DNA of 64,000 nt from Solidesulfovibrio sp. (GCF_029978005.1 NZ_JARKOZ010000044.1:62001-126000); one strand, 5' to 3'. Positions 9,133 to 19,165 are shown, counted from the stretch's first letter. Made by a program: numbers and translations. Notes: generated by a model not told the origin, from the letters alone.

Positions 9133-12100
9133 ATGAGAAAGGATACCCGTATGGCCCCCGGCAACGAGCAAGACCAGCCCGCCCCCCTCCACGGAGACGC
9201 TGAAAAGGAACGAATTCCCAAGGCTCGCCCCACGTCCAGGGTTGTCACCGCAAGGCCCGATCCGCAAGAGCCTTCCCCCGACGATGCCCAGTGCCTGTCC
9301 GAGGACCAAGCCAAGCGAGGGAAGGAGGAGCAGGAGGCCGCCAGGGCATCGGGGCAAACGAGAGCCGTCCCGGTGGTGGGCATCGGCGCCTCGGCCGGCG
9401 GCCTGGCCGCGTTGACCAGTTTCCTCAAGAATCTGCCAGCCAGGACCGGCATCGCCTTCATCCTGGCCCAGCACCGCTCGCCCCTGGCCAAAGACGACAT
9501 CCTCATCCCGCTCCTCAAGTCCCACGCCGCCGTGAACGTGGTGAAAATCCACGACGGCATGCGCATCGAGCCGGACCGGCTGCTCGTGCCCCCTGCCGGG
9601 CGTCTCATGGGCGTTTTCAACGGCCGTATCCAACTCTTCAAGGAGGAGCCGAGCCAGCGCGAGCGGCTGCCCATCGATTTCTTCTTCCGCAGCCTGGCCG
9701 AGGACCTCAAGGAACAGGCCGGCGCGGTGGTGCTCTCCGGCGCGGACACGGACGGCACCTTGGGGGCCAAGGCGGTCAAGGGACTGGGCGGACTGGTCAT
9801 CGTCCAGGACCCGGCCAATGCCGAATTCAACGTCATGCCCGCCAGCGCCGCCCAAGCCGGGGTGGCGGATTTCATCCTGCCGCCGGAAAAGATGCCCGCC
9901 CAGATCATTCAATACATGAAACGGGCCGCCACGACTTCCCGAAGGGGCGCCGCCCAGGGCGAGGAGACGCCCCAGAGCGACCTGGAAAAGGTCCTCCTTA
10001 TCCTGCGCACGAACACCGGCAACGACTTCTCGCCCTACAAACACAAAACCGTGAACCGCCGGATCAAACGGCGCATGGACCTCCAGCAGATTCGCCGACT
10101 CCCGGATTATGCCAAGTTCCTCAAGGAGAATCCCAAGGAAGTCCAGGAGCTGTTTCGCGACCTGCTCATCGGGGTCAGCACTTTTTTCCGGGATGCCGAG
10201 GCGTTCCAGGCCTTCAAGCAGGAACTGGTCAACTACATCAGAGCTCAGCCTGCGGTGAAAAAGCTTTTGCGCTTCTGGGTCCCGGGCTGCTCCAGCGGCG
10301 AGGAGGCCTATTCCCTGGCAATGCTGGCCAAGGAGGCCCTCCTGGAAACCGGGCGGGAATTCGCCATCCAAATCTACGCCACGGACCTTGACGGCCACAG
10401 CATCGAGGGCGCCCGACAGGGAACCTATCCCCTGAACATCGCCTCGGACGTGCCCGAGGAACGGCTGTCGCGTTTTTTTTCCAGGACTGACGCGGGCTAC
10501 AAGATCCGTTCGGAAATCCGGGAGATGATCGTCTTCTCGGTGCAAAACGTCCTGCAGGACCCGCCCTTTTCACGGCTCGACGTGATCTGTTGCCGCAACC
10601 TTCTCATCTATCTGAAGATGCCCGCCCAGAAACGGGTGCTGGCCTTGTTCCACTACGCCCTGGTGGAAGGCGGCCTCCTGTTTTTGGGCACTTCGGAGAG
10701 TTTGGGCAACTTGACGGACTTGTTTCACGAGCAGGACAAAAAGTGGCGCATTTACCTGCGCAAGGTCTCCCACGTGTCTCACGGCCTGTATTCCCGGTCC
10801 ACCCCATTCGCCTTCTCCCGGGCCGATACGGCCGATCAGGCCGGCAACGACGTCGAGCCCGGCCAGGCGCCCGCCCCGAACCCCAGGATCATCGCCGAGC
10901 GCTTCATTCTGGAGAAGTGCACTCCGGCCGCCGTCTTGGCCACCCAATCCGGCGAGATCCTCTACATCCACGGAAGGACCGGCAAATACCTGGAACTGGC
11001 CCCGGGAAAGCCCGCCGCCAACATCTTCACCATGGCCAGGGAGGGCATCAAGGCCGACCTGACCGCAGCCGTGGGCCTGGCCGCCTCTACGAAAAAGGAC
11101 GTGTCGCTGCGCCACCTGGCCGTCAAGATCGACGGCGGAATCCAGCACGCCCAGCTGACCGTCCACTTCGTGACCACCGCGCCCAATGGCCAGAGTCTGC
11201 TTTTGGTCTCCTTCGCCGATGTGGACAAGCCCAGGTGCAGGAAAAAGGCCGAGCTGACCGAGGGGGGCGGACAAAAGAGCCGATACGTCCAGGAATTGGA
11301 ATTGGAACTCCAGGCCATGCGGGAGAACCTCCGGACCGTGTCCGAGGAGTACGCCACCACCACCGAGGAGCTCAAATCCATGAACGAGGAGCTGCAAAGC
11401 TCCAACGAAGAATTGCAAAGCACCAACGAGGAGGTGGAGACGGCCAAGGAAGAAATGCAATCCATAAATGAGGAGCAGGTCACCCTCAATTCGGAACTGC
11501 AAAGCAAGATCGACGAGCTCTCCCATGTCAACAACGACATGTCCAATCTGCTCTCGGGTACGGACATCGCCACCCTGTTCCTGGACGCGGACCTCAACAT
11601 CAAGCGTTTCACTCCGGCCACCCAGCGGATTTTAAACCTCATCCACTCCGATGTGGGCCGGCCGGTGAGCCACATCGCCACCAACCTCAACTACGTGTCC
11701 ATGGTGGATGACGCCCGGCAGGTGCTGGAAACCCTGCGTTCCAAGGAGTTCGAAGTCTGGGCCAAGGACGGGGCCTGGTACCAGATGCGCATCCTGCCCT
11801 ACCGTACGGTGGACAATGTCATCGAAGGCCTGGTTTTGACCTTCAACGACATCACCAAGCTCAAAATGACCGAAAAGCGGGGCGCGCAGGCCCTGGGCCT
11901 GCTCGGCGGCATCATGAACGTCATGCAAACCCCGCTTCTCGTCCTGGACGGGATACTGCGCGTGACCATGGCCAACCATGCCTATTGCATGGGGTTTCAG
12001 ACCACGCCGCGAGAAATCGTCGGCCAGTTTCTTTTTGAAGTGGGAAACGGCATATGGGATGTCCCGGACCTGCGCGAGGCGCTGAAAAATGCCCGGCAGG

Positions 12101-12249
12101 GGCGGCCCGTGACGGAGAACGTCGTCGTGGAGCACGATGTGGCGGGATTCGGCACAGGGGCGTTGCGGGTCGATGTGCGTCTGATTGCGGTCGAGGGCGA
12201 GGAGAGCGCCAATATCCTGCTTACGTTTGCCAAGGAAGGTTCCGGGTAG
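9133..12249 (+). CDS. CheB-CheR fusion (methylesterase/methyltransferase) with C-terminal PAS domain
   Basis: CheB: VVGIGASAGGLAALTSFLKNLP, FILAQHRSPL, GADTDGTLGAKAVKGLGG. CheR: FFRDAEAFQAF, WVPGCSSGEEAYSLAML, ICCRNLLIYL. Coiled coil ELKSMNEELQSSNEELQSTNEEVE, then PAS. Confidence 0.95.
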   Translation: MRKDTRMAPGNEQDQPAPLHGDAEKERIPKARPTSRVVTARPDPQEPSPDDAQCLSEDQAKRGKEEQEAARASGQTRAVPVVGIGASAGGLAALTSFLKNLPARTGIAFILAQHRSPLAKDDILIPLLKSHAAVNVVKIHDGMRIEPDRLLVPPAGRLMGVFNGRIQLFKEEPSQRERLPIDFFFRSLAEDLKEQAGAVVLSGADTDGTLGAKAVKGLGGLVIVQDPANAEFNVMPASAAQAGVADFILPPEKMPAQIIQYMKRAATTSRRGAAQGEETPQSDLEKVLLILRTNTGNDFSPYKHKTVNRRIKRRMDLQQIRRLPDYAKFLKENPKEVQELFRDLLIGVSTFFRDAEAFQAFKQELVNYIRAQPAVKKLLRFWVPGCSSGEEAYSLAMLAKEALLETGREFAIQIYATDLDGHSIEGARQGTYPLNIASDVPEERLSRFFSRTDAGYKIRSEIREMIVFSVQNVLQDPPFSRLDVICCRNLLIYLKMPAQKRVLALFHYALVEGGLLFLGTSESLGNLTDLFHEQDKKWRIYLRKVSHVSHGLYSRSTPFAFSRADTADQAGNDVEPGQAPAPNPRIIAERFILEKCTPAAVLATQSGEILYIHGRTGKYLELAPGKPAANIFTMAREGIKADLTAAVGLAASTKKDVSLRHLAVKIDGGIQHAQLTVHFVTTAPNGQSLLLVSFADVDKPRCRKKAELTEGGGQKSRYVQELELELQAMRENLRTVSEEYATTTEELKSMNEELQSSNEELQSTNEEVETAKEEMQSINEEQVTLNSELQSKIDELSHVNNDMSNLLSGTDIATLFLDADLNIKRFTPATQRILNLIHSDVGRPVSHIATNLNYVSMVDDARQVLETLRSKEFEVWAKDGAWYQMRILPYRTVDNVIEGLVLTFNDITKLKMTEKRGAQALGLLGGIMNVMQTPLLVLDGILRVTMANHAYCMGFQTTPREIVGQFLFEVGNGIWDVPDLREALKNARQGRPVTENVVVEHDVAGFGTGALRVDVRLIAVEGEESANILLTFAKEGSG

Positions 12250-12292
12250 CAATTCTCAACGCAACCTTTGGTCTTGAAGGTTTACTGGCATT

Positions 12293-14335
12293 ATGGCGAC
12301 GCGCGACATTCTGCTGGCAGGGGCTCCGGCTTTGCTCCTGGAGATGGAGGACCGGCTCAAGGACCTGGGCTACACCGTGGCCGCAACAGCCGCCACGGCC
12401 GAGGAGGCGGCACGCCTCGCCGGGCAGCTGCACCCGCAGGTCGTGCTCCTGGGGGGCGGCAGTCTCGGCGTCGCCGATCCCTCGGCGGCCTGCCGGACCA
12501 TCCGGGCGGCCTCGGCCGCGACCATCGTCCTGGTGGTCCAGGCCATGGAAGCCTCCGCCATGGATCTTGCCCTCGATTCCGGGGCCTCGGCGGTGCTGGT
12601 GAACCCTTTTTGGGACGACCAACTCCGCGCTCACCTCGAGACGGCCCAGCGGGTCGGCCAGGCCGATGATGTCCGGTGCCTGCGCCATAATCTCGACGTG
12701 CACAAGATCGAGCTGGAGCAGCAGAACCAGGAGCTGCGGGAGGCCCGGGACCACATGGAGATCCTGCGCGACAAGTATGTCCAGCTCTATGATTTCGCCC
12801 CGGTAGGCTATATGACGACGACCCGGCATGGACTCGTGTCCGACGCCAACCTCACGGTTTGCGCCATGTTGGGCTCACAGCGATCCCGCATAGTCGGAAG
12901 CCCCTTTTTCCCGTTTCTGGCAAAGGACTCCCAGCCGATCTGGTACTCCCACCTTGCCAAGGTCTTCAAAAGCGGCGGCCGACAGGAATGCGAGCTGACC
13001 CTCCGCTCCGTTGAACCCCATACTGACCTGCAAGCCGTGAGCACGGACCAGCCCGGGCCCGGAGGCGAAACCACCTGCCTGACGGTCCTGGTGGACATCA
13101 GCCAACGCAATCGGGATCGGGAGGACCTGATGCGGGCCAAGCTGGATGCCGAGGCGGCCAGCCGGGCCAAAAGCGATTTTTTGGCCAATATGAGCCACGA
13201 ACTGCGCACCCCCCTGGCCGGCATGCTCGGCATGATCGATCTGGTCCGCCGGGAAGGCGGCCTTGGCAAAAGCGCCGCGGAGTATCTGCTCCTGGCCAGT
13301 GAATCCGGTCGACAGCTCCTCGCCATCATCAACGACATCCTCGATCTGACCCGAATCGAAACAGGACGGCTGGTGCTCTTGCCCGCCCCCTTCGCGGTTC
13401 GCCCGGCCCTGGAAGCGACGTTGGCACTGTTCGCCTCCAGTGCGAAGTCCAAGGGCCTCGCCGTTTCCATGGACGTCTCCCCCGCGGTTCCGGAACATTT
13501 GGTCGGCGATCAGACCCGGCTCGGGCAGGTGCTCACCAACCTGGTGGGCAATGCCGTGAAGTTCACCGATCAAGGCTCTATCACGGTCCGGGTGGCGGTC
13601 ATGGAAGCCCCCGGCCAGGCTGACTCGGCCGGGGTGATGCTCCAGTTCGCCGTGGAGGACACGGGCATCGGCATTGCCCCGGACAAGCAGGAAGCCATCT
13701 TCGAGAGTTTCGTCCAGGTCGATGGCAGCTTCTCCCGGCACTATGGCGGCATGGGGCTGGGGCTCGCCATATCCAAACGGCTGGTGGAGTTCATGGGCGG
13801 GCGCCTCTGGCTGGAGAGTCGGCCGGGCGCCGGGAGCTCCTTTTTCTTCACGGCTTCCTTCCATGCGGTCGAAGCTGCCGAGCCGGCCGAAAAGGCCCCG
13901 GCAAGGCCGACGGAACATCCCTCGGACTCCCTTCGGATCCTGGTGGCCGAGGACGATCCCATCAACCGGTTGTATCTTCGAGTGTCCCTGGAAGACCTGG
14001 GCCATGTCGTGGGGGAGGCGGCCAACGGCAAGGAGGTCCTCGAGAAGCTGGCTCATGGCGCTTTCGATCTGGTGTTCATGGACGTGCAGATGCCGCAACT
14101 GGACGGGGAGGAGGCCACAAAGATCATCCGGCAAACGCCGCCCCCCGGGGTGTCCTCGACGATTCCCATCGTGGCCCTGACCGCCCACGCCCTGGTCGGC
14201 GACCAGGAACGGTTCCTCAAGGCCGGCATGGATAAATACCTCGCCAAACCCGTGTCCTTGAACAAGCTGGTGAAGGTGCTCGCCTGGGCCATGGAAAATC
14301 GGCTCGATGGAAACAAGACCCGACAACCGGGTTGA
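12293..14335 (+). CDS. Hybrid sensor histidine kinase (receiver-like N-term, PAS, HisKA, HATPase, C-terminal receiver)
   Basis: FLANMSHELRTPLAGMLG; NLVGNAVKFTD; DTGIGIAPDKQEAIFESF; GMGLGLAISKRLVEFMGG; C-terminal ILVAEDDPINRL...DLVFMDVQMPQLDG. Confidence 0.95.
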   Translation: MATRDILLAGAPALLLEMEDRLKDLGYTVAATAATAEEAARLAGQLHPQVVLLGGGSLGVADPSAACRTIRAASAATIVLVVQAMEASAMDLALDSGASAVLVNPFWDDQLRAHLETAQRVGQADDVRCLRHNLDVHKIELEQQNQELREARDHMEILRDKYVQLYDFAPVGYMTTTRHGLVSDANLTVCAMLGSQRSRIVGSPFFPFLAKDSQPIWYSHLAKVFKSGGRQECELTLRSVEPHTDLQAVSTDQPGPGGETTCLTVLVDISQRNRDREDLMRAKLDAEAASRAKSDFLANMSHELRTPLAGMLGMIDLVRREGGLGKSAAEYLLLASESGRQLLAIINDILDLTRIETGRLVLLPAPFAVRPALEATLALFASSAKSKGLAVSMDVSPAVPEHLVGDQTRLGQVLTNLVGNAVKFTDQGSITVRVAVMEAPGQADSAGVMLQFAVEDTGIGIAPDKQEAIFESFVQVDGSFSRHYGGMGLGLAISKRLVEFMGGRLWLESRPGAGSSFFFTASFHAVEAAEPAEKAPARPTEHPSDSLRILVAEDDPINRLYLRVSLEDLGHVVGEAANGKEVLEKLAHGAFDLVFMDVQMPQLDGEEATKIIRQTPPPGVSSTIPIVALTAHALVGDQERFLKAGMDKYLAKPVSLNKLVKVLAWAMENRLDGNKTRQPG

Positions 14336-14393
14336 TCTTGCCTTCCAGGCGGCGGACATCGGCTCAAGCAGCACCCTGCAGTGTCGTGCGGCG

Positions 14394-14435
14394 AAAAAAA
14401 AAGCGCGCGCAGGATCGATATCGATCCTGCGCGCG
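14394..14435 (-). terminator. Intrinsic terminator of the PEP-CTERM gene
   Basis: Perfect 32-bp palindrome CGCGCGCAGGATCGATATCGATCCTGCGCGCG (14404-14435) followed on the minus strand by a 9-T tract (A9 at 14394-14402). Confidence 0.85.
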
Positions 14436-14454
14436 AAAAGTCTGGGCTGGGCGG

Positions 14455-14745
14455 TTAAGCGCGCATACGCTTTCTGTAAGCCACCATTCCGAGCAGACCG
14501 GAGCCGAGGAGCAGCATGGTCGCCGGTTCGGGGGTCGCGCCAGGATCGCAACCGCCGCCGCCACCACCACCGCCACCGCCGCCACCACCGCCGTGACCCC
14601 AGCCGTCGCCGCCGTGACCCAATGACTGCGTGGCGTTGAGGTCGAGGCTGTCGGCCGCAGAAGAAACCAGCGCGGTGCTGGCGACAAGAGCAAAGGCAAG
14701 AAGCAGTCCGAGAATACTGTTGCGTAACATTGTGTCTTCCTCCAT
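14455..14745 (-). CDS. PEP-CTERM sorting-domain protein (96 aa, poly-Gly linker)
   Basis: Signal peptide MLRNSILGLLLAFALVASTALVSSA; poly-Gly run; C-terminal TPEPATMLLLGSGLLGMVAYRKRMRA (PEP motif, TM, basic tail). Alternative Met at 14730. Confidence 0.9.
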   Translation of the reverse strand: MEEDTMLRNSILGLLLAFALVASTALVSSAADSLDLNATQSLGHGGDGWGHGGGGGGGGGGGGGGCDPGATPEPATMLLLGSGLLGMVAYRKRMRA

Positions 14746-14789
14746 CGATTAAGTTGTTGCGATGAACTCCTCAGCACTGACAGTGTATT

Positions 14790-14805
14790 AGCATGTTGCG
14801 TGCCA
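14790..14805 (-). promoter_or_regulatory. Sigma-54 (-24/-12) promoter of the PEP-CTERM gene
   Basis: Minus strand TGGCACGCAACATGCT against consensus TGGCACG-N4-TTGC(A/T); GG-N10-GC spacing exact; ~45 bp upstream of the ATG. Confidence 0.75.
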
Positions 14806-15083
14806 TGCCGTAACATAAAGAAACGTCAGGATATTTTATTGAATTGTCGGGACTTGGCCTGTGGAGTTGTAAAGAACGCCAACATTGCGGCTGAAAACTT
14901 TGTCAACCTTCGGCTGCGTTCATGAAGGGCGTACTGTGCAACATCCTTGCATAATGAAGGAAGCTGGAATGCGGGTCTGCCGCGCCGATAGCCCGCGGCC
15001 CATGGCCTTGCCCACGCGCTCCAGCGCCTGGGCCTGGACAAGCCTGGCTTCCGAGGAGGCCCATTGGCCGCTATGCCGGGATG

Positions 15084-16469
15084 TTACCGATTGCTGAAGG
15101 CTTTCGGATCGATATCGTGCTTGCGCAAGAGATCGTAAAAGGTTGGCCGACTCACCCCAAGAGACTCCGAGGCCTTGACGATGTTTCCTTCGAAGCGCCG
15201 CAGGGCTTGGGCCAGCATCTGCCGCTCCAACTGGGTTCTCGCGTCCCGGAGCGTCTTGTTGGCATTGACGATGCCCGCCGCCGGGAACTCGTCTCCGAAT
15301 CCGAGGCAGGCAGGAGCGATGTACGGTTGCTCGGTCAGGATCACCGCGCGCCGGACCTTGTTTTCCAGTTCACGAACATTGCCCGGCCAGGGATAATTTC
15401 GAATGGCGTCCAAGGCCTGGGGTGAAAACCCCAGGATTTTTTTGGGGAGTTGGCGGCCGTGGATATCCAGGAAGTGATTGGCCAACAACACGACGTCCTC
15501 ACCCCGGTCGCGCAGCGGCGGCAACTGGATGCTGACCACGCCAATACGATAATATAAATCCTCACGAAATTGCCCGAGGCGCATGGCTTCATGAATGTTT
15601 ACATTGGTGGCAGCCAGGACGCGAACGTTGATTTCGATGGTCTTGCGTCCGCCGACTCTTTGAATGCTCATGTCTTGCAGGAAGCGAAGCAGTTTCACCT
15701 GCAGATTCAAAGGCAATTCTCCGATTTCGTCCAGAAACAGCGTGCCGTTCTCGGCATATTCCACTTTGCCCCGCACCGTGCTGGTCGCCCCGGTGAAGGC
15801 CCCGCGCTCGTGGCCGAAAAATTCGGATTCGAGCAGATTTTCAGGAATGGCCCCGCAGTTGATGGATACCAACGCTTGCTCCCGCCGGGAACTTGCCTCG
15901 TGGATGGCCTTGGCCACCAGTTCCTTCCCCGTGCCGGACTCGCCGTAAATGAGAACAGGCGCATCCGAGGCCGCCACCTTGTTGATGAAAGCAAATATTT
16001 CACCCATGGCTTCACAGCCGCCGACAATGCCGTGGACGGGTTTGGGCCCGCGGGCTTGGTTGCGGCGGGGCGGTGGTGCGGAGCCTTCGATCTCCAGACG
16101 ATGGAAGGCCCGTCGGATCATGACCCTGAGTTCCCCGATGTCAACGGGTTTGCGGAAGAAGTCGTAAGCGCCGAGTTCGATGGCCTTTCGGGCGTTGGCC
16201 TCGCCGTCGAATCCCGTGATGACGATGATTTTCGAGGAAGGCCTTTCCGCGATCATTTTTTCCAAACAGCTCACTCCCTGTGACGCGTCTTCGGAGCGAG
16301 GCGGCAACCCCAGGTCAAGAGCAACCACTCCCGGCTTGACCGAGTGGAAGATTTCCATGGCTTCCTTGGCATCCCTGGCGAAATGCAAGACATAGGGGGA
16401 GTTGGAAAGCCCCCATTTGAGCTGCTGCCGGATCTCGTTGTTGTCGTCAACAATGAGGATGTGTGCCAT
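15084..16469 (-). CDS. prsR: PEP-CTERM-box response regulator, sigma-54-dependent (PrsR)
   Basis: N-terminal receiver ILIVDDNNEIRQQLKWGL; AAA+ with GESGTGKELVAKAIH and GAFTGA; C-terminal Fis-type HTH; adjacent to prsK. Confidence 0.93.
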   Translation of the reverse strand: MAHILIVDDNNEIRQQLKWGLSNSPYVLHFARDAKEAMEIFHSVKPGVVALDLGLPPRSEDASQGVSCLEKMIAERPSSKIIVITGFDGEANARKAIELGAYDFFRKPVDIGELRVMIRRAFHRLEIEGSAPPPRRNQARGPKPVHGIVGGCEAMGEIFAFINKVAASDAPVLIYGESGTGKELVAKAIHEASSRREQALVSINCGAIPENLLESEFFGHERGAFTGATSTVRGKVEYAENGTLFLDEIGELPLNLQVKLLRFLQDMSIQRVGGRKTIEINVRVLAATNVNIHEAMRLGQFREDLYYRIGVVSIQLPPLRDRGEDVVLLANHFLDIHGRQLPKKILGFSPQALDAIRNYPWPGNVRELENKVRRAVILTEQPYIAPACLGFGDEFPAAGIVNANKTLRDARTQLERQMLAQALRRFEGNIVKASESLGVSRPTFYDLLRKHDIDPKAFSNR

Positions 16470-16486
16470 GTCTTCGACCCCTGCCG

Positions 16487-18514
16487 CTAGGAGTGGTGGC
16501 TTTCAGGCAACAGGACCGTGAAGGTGGATCCCTGGCCTGGATGGCTTTCCACCACGAGATGCCCACCATGGGCTTCGACAATCTGTTTGCTTTGGTAGAG
16601 TCCGATGCCCATTCCATCCTTCTTTGTGGTATTGAAAGGAACAAACAGATGTTTGTTTATGAATTCATCATCCATTCCACATCCGGAATCGCTGATTTTG
16701 ATATAGGGTTGTCCCTGTCGGCCGACCTCAACCATCACGGGGTATTTCCCCTGACACGCCTCCTGGGCATTATGGAAGAGATTGATAAGGACTTTGGACA
16801 TTTCAGTGCGATCAATTGTGGCGGGTACGCTGTCGCCATGCACCCGCAGGGTGCCCTGGGGAGCGATTCGCAGGGACTCCTGGGTGAATTCCAAGAGATC
16901 CACCGCTTCGCGCCTCAAGGATTCGCTTGGAGGGATTTCCCGTAGCTTGCGGATGAGCGAGGTCATCTTGGCCACGGTGTTGTCCAAGGTTTCGAACAGA
17001 TCCCGCTGGAATTCCGGTTCCTGGATGTAGGTCTTGGCGTTTTCCACCAGGATGGACAGCGCATGGACGAGATTTTTGAGGTCATGAAGAACAAAGGCCG
17101 AAACCTTGCCCAGGGCTTCCATTTCCCGCGCAGCGGCCAAGGCATCGGCCAGATGCATATTGATGATGGCGGAGGCCGCCTGATGGGCCAGAGCCTCCAT
17201 GAGTTCGAAGTCCTCTTCGTCGTACACCTCTTCGGCGTTGAACGGATGCGCGATGAGAATCAATCCTTCCAGGACCTGTCCACGCGGAAGGGCGATGCAA
17301 AAACTGGCCGGGGGCGCGGGAGGGAACGTCGCTGCATGGCGCAGGTCCGCCACGAATTTTGGGGACGTTTGGGGTCGGCACAGAGGATGATTCGACGGAA
17401 GCACGGTATCGGCATTGGCCATCGCCCACTGATGGACCGGATCGAAGTCGCCGGTTTTGGCATTTCGCAGGTACAAGGCTGCTTGCCCCATGCCCAGGCT
17501 TTCGCAAAATTGGAGGAGGACGGCTTGATAGAGGTCCTGAGCCTGGTGCGTTTCAGCCAGGCGATGGATGAAATTCAGCCATTGCAAGCGGTAATCGTAT
17601 TTGTCTTTGTAAAAGTGCTTGCTTATGAACAGCTTGATATTGCGCTGTAATGTTTCAGAGAGAAATATTGCGGCGAGGAATATCCCCCCGAAAAGGGATA
17701 ATCCAGAGATGATCGCTGATTTATTGATAAATCCGAAATGTTGTCCGGCCTGACCTATCAGGCCAATGCTGATGAGATAGATGCCCGCTGCGAAAATGAC
17801 CAGGGACTTGTATGCCAGGCGGTGAGAAAATATGATTTTTTGTTCTCCGCCTCTGGTCGCCAGTGAATACCCCATGAGAACGACTCCCAAGAGAACGCCG
17901 ATCCCGCGCGTCGGGCTTTGGGAGAGATCCAGCGCGCTGTAGAGCAGTTCCTGACTGACGACCAGGAATTGGGCGGTGAGAATGGCCATGAGGCCCAGCA
18001 CGAAAAACTTGATGCGCCAGCGTTTGACATGCGTGGCATTGACCAATGTCGCTTCCAGATTGAACAGGCACCAGAGAACGGCGATAAGAAGGCCCAGATG
18101 GTGGTAGAACCCCAATTTCGTCAGGGGAATGATCCAAGGGGTCTGGCGCAGGGGGGGCGAGAACAGGGCTTGCGCGGGCATGGTCAGCGGGATCAGAAGC
18201 AAGAGGCCGCAGGAGGAGAGGAAGAGCGCCTTCAACCAGGACATGGAATGGGGCCGGCTGATCCTGGCATAGGCCAGACTGAAACCTGCCAGAGCCCACA
18301 CGGCCAGTCCCTGGGACGCAAGACTCCAGCGTTCCAAGGTCAGGGGGGCGGCGAGAGAGCCGACGGCTGGCAAGTTCAGGAGTTCGGTGACGATCAATCC
18401 CGTCAGGGCGAGAAGCAGGAGCGTATCGGGCCAGGTGAATTGACGCCTAAACAGGACCATCATGCACACAAGCAATCCGAAAATGCTGGAGAGGGCGACA
18501 AGAATGGTTTGCAT
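16487..18514 (-). CDS. prsK: XrtA/PEP-CTERM system histidine kinase PrsK
   Basis: Multi-TM N-terminus, GAF-like region, FVLHDLKNLVHALSILVENA H-box, GMGIGLYQSKQIVEAHGG; adjacent to prsR. Confidence 0.92.
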   Translation of the reverse strand: MQTILVALSSIFGLLVCMMVLFRRQFTWPDTLLLLALTGLIVTELLNLPAVGSLAAPLTLERWSLASQGLAVWALAGFSLAYARISRPHSMSWLKALFLSSCGLLLLIPLTMPAQALFSPPLRQTPWIIPLTKLGFYHHLGLLIAVLWCLFNLEATLVNATHVKRWRIKFFVLGLMAILTAQFLVVSQELLYSALDLSQSPTRGIGVLLGVVLMGYSLATRGGEQKIIFSHRLAYKSLVIFAAGIYLISIGLIGQAGQHFGFINKSAIISGLSLFGGIFLAAIFLSETLQRNIKLFISKHFYKDKYDYRLQWLNFIHRLAETHQAQDLYQAVLLQFCESLGMGQAALYLRNAKTGDFDPVHQWAMANADTVLPSNHPLCRPQTSPKFVADLRHAATFPPAPPASFCIALPRGQVLEGLILIAHPFNAEEVYDEEDFELMEALAHQAASAIINMHLADALAAAREMEALGKVSAFVLHDLKNLVHALSILVENAKTYIQEPEFQRDLFETLDNTVAKMTSLIRKLREIPPSESLRREAVDLLEFTQESLRIAPQGTLRVHGDSVPATIDRTEMSKVLINLFHNAQEACQGKYPVMVEVGRQGQPYIKISDSGCGMDDEFINKHLFVPFNTTKKDGMGIGLYQSKQIVEAHGGHLVVESHPGQGSTFTVLLPESHHS

Positions 18515-18529
18515 GGCATTCCGCCTTGT

Positions 18530-19165
18530 CTATGAGGATATGAAGGTGTGAAGGATCGGGTACAGCTGTTTGAGGAATGATTCGGCTGCGAACACAGCTT
18601 CGGTCGAATCCTCCTCTATGGGCAGGGATACGCGCACGAAGCAAGCTCCGCGTTGTCCATTTTGGACAGAATTGGCGATTTCAGCCAGTTTGAGTCCGAT
18701 CTCGGTGGAGAGGGTTCGACCACGGACCATGAACCAATACAAGAACAGTCTCTGCTGATCTTCCTGTCGATACAGCGCCTTCGTCAGATGTATATGGTTC
18801 TTGCCAATCTCCATCTCCTGGGTGTGTGAGGAAATTTCCAGCCAGCCGTTCCCCGGCAGACAGTTTTTAGGGGAATGGATCGGTCCTGCCCCTTGTGCCC
18901 CGTCGTGGTAGCCAACGTAGAGGTCAATTGTTTTCCCGTCAGGACCTAGATAGTGGCGATAGAGATAGTCGCTTGGACGAAGAACAGACAACAATTCTTG
19001 GTTAAAGTATTCAGCATTGGCAGAATGCCAGTCACCAAGCTGTGCAGGAAATTCTGAAAGCGGTCTGGGTAGGGGCTGTATCTTTTCTTTGTGCAGGGTC
19101 ATGTACCCATATGCGGCCAAGAACAGACTGTAAACGAATACAAATCGGAGCCAGTGAATTCTCAC
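18530..19165 (-). CDS. epsI: Exosortase-associated protein EpsI
   Basis: IQPLPRPLSEFPAQLGDWHSANAEYFNQELL; GAGPIHSPKNCLPGNGWLEISSH; directly downstream of the exosortase. Confidence 0.9.
   Translation of the reverse strand: MRIHWLRFVFVYSLFLAAYGYMTLHKEKIQPLPRPLSEFPAQLGDWHSANAEYFNQELLSVLRPSDYLYRHYLGPDGKTIDLYVGYHDGAQGAGPIHSPKNCLPGNGWLEISSHTQEMEIGKNHIHLTKALYRQEDQQRLFLYWFMVRGRTLSTEIGLKLAEIANSVQNGQRGACFVRVSLPIEEDSTEAVFAAESFLKQLYPILHTFISS

Noticed and set aside
14545-14600. Triplet repeat as a CRISPR or VNTR array
   Set aside because: Encodes the poly-Gly run of the PEP-CTERM protein; no spacer structure.
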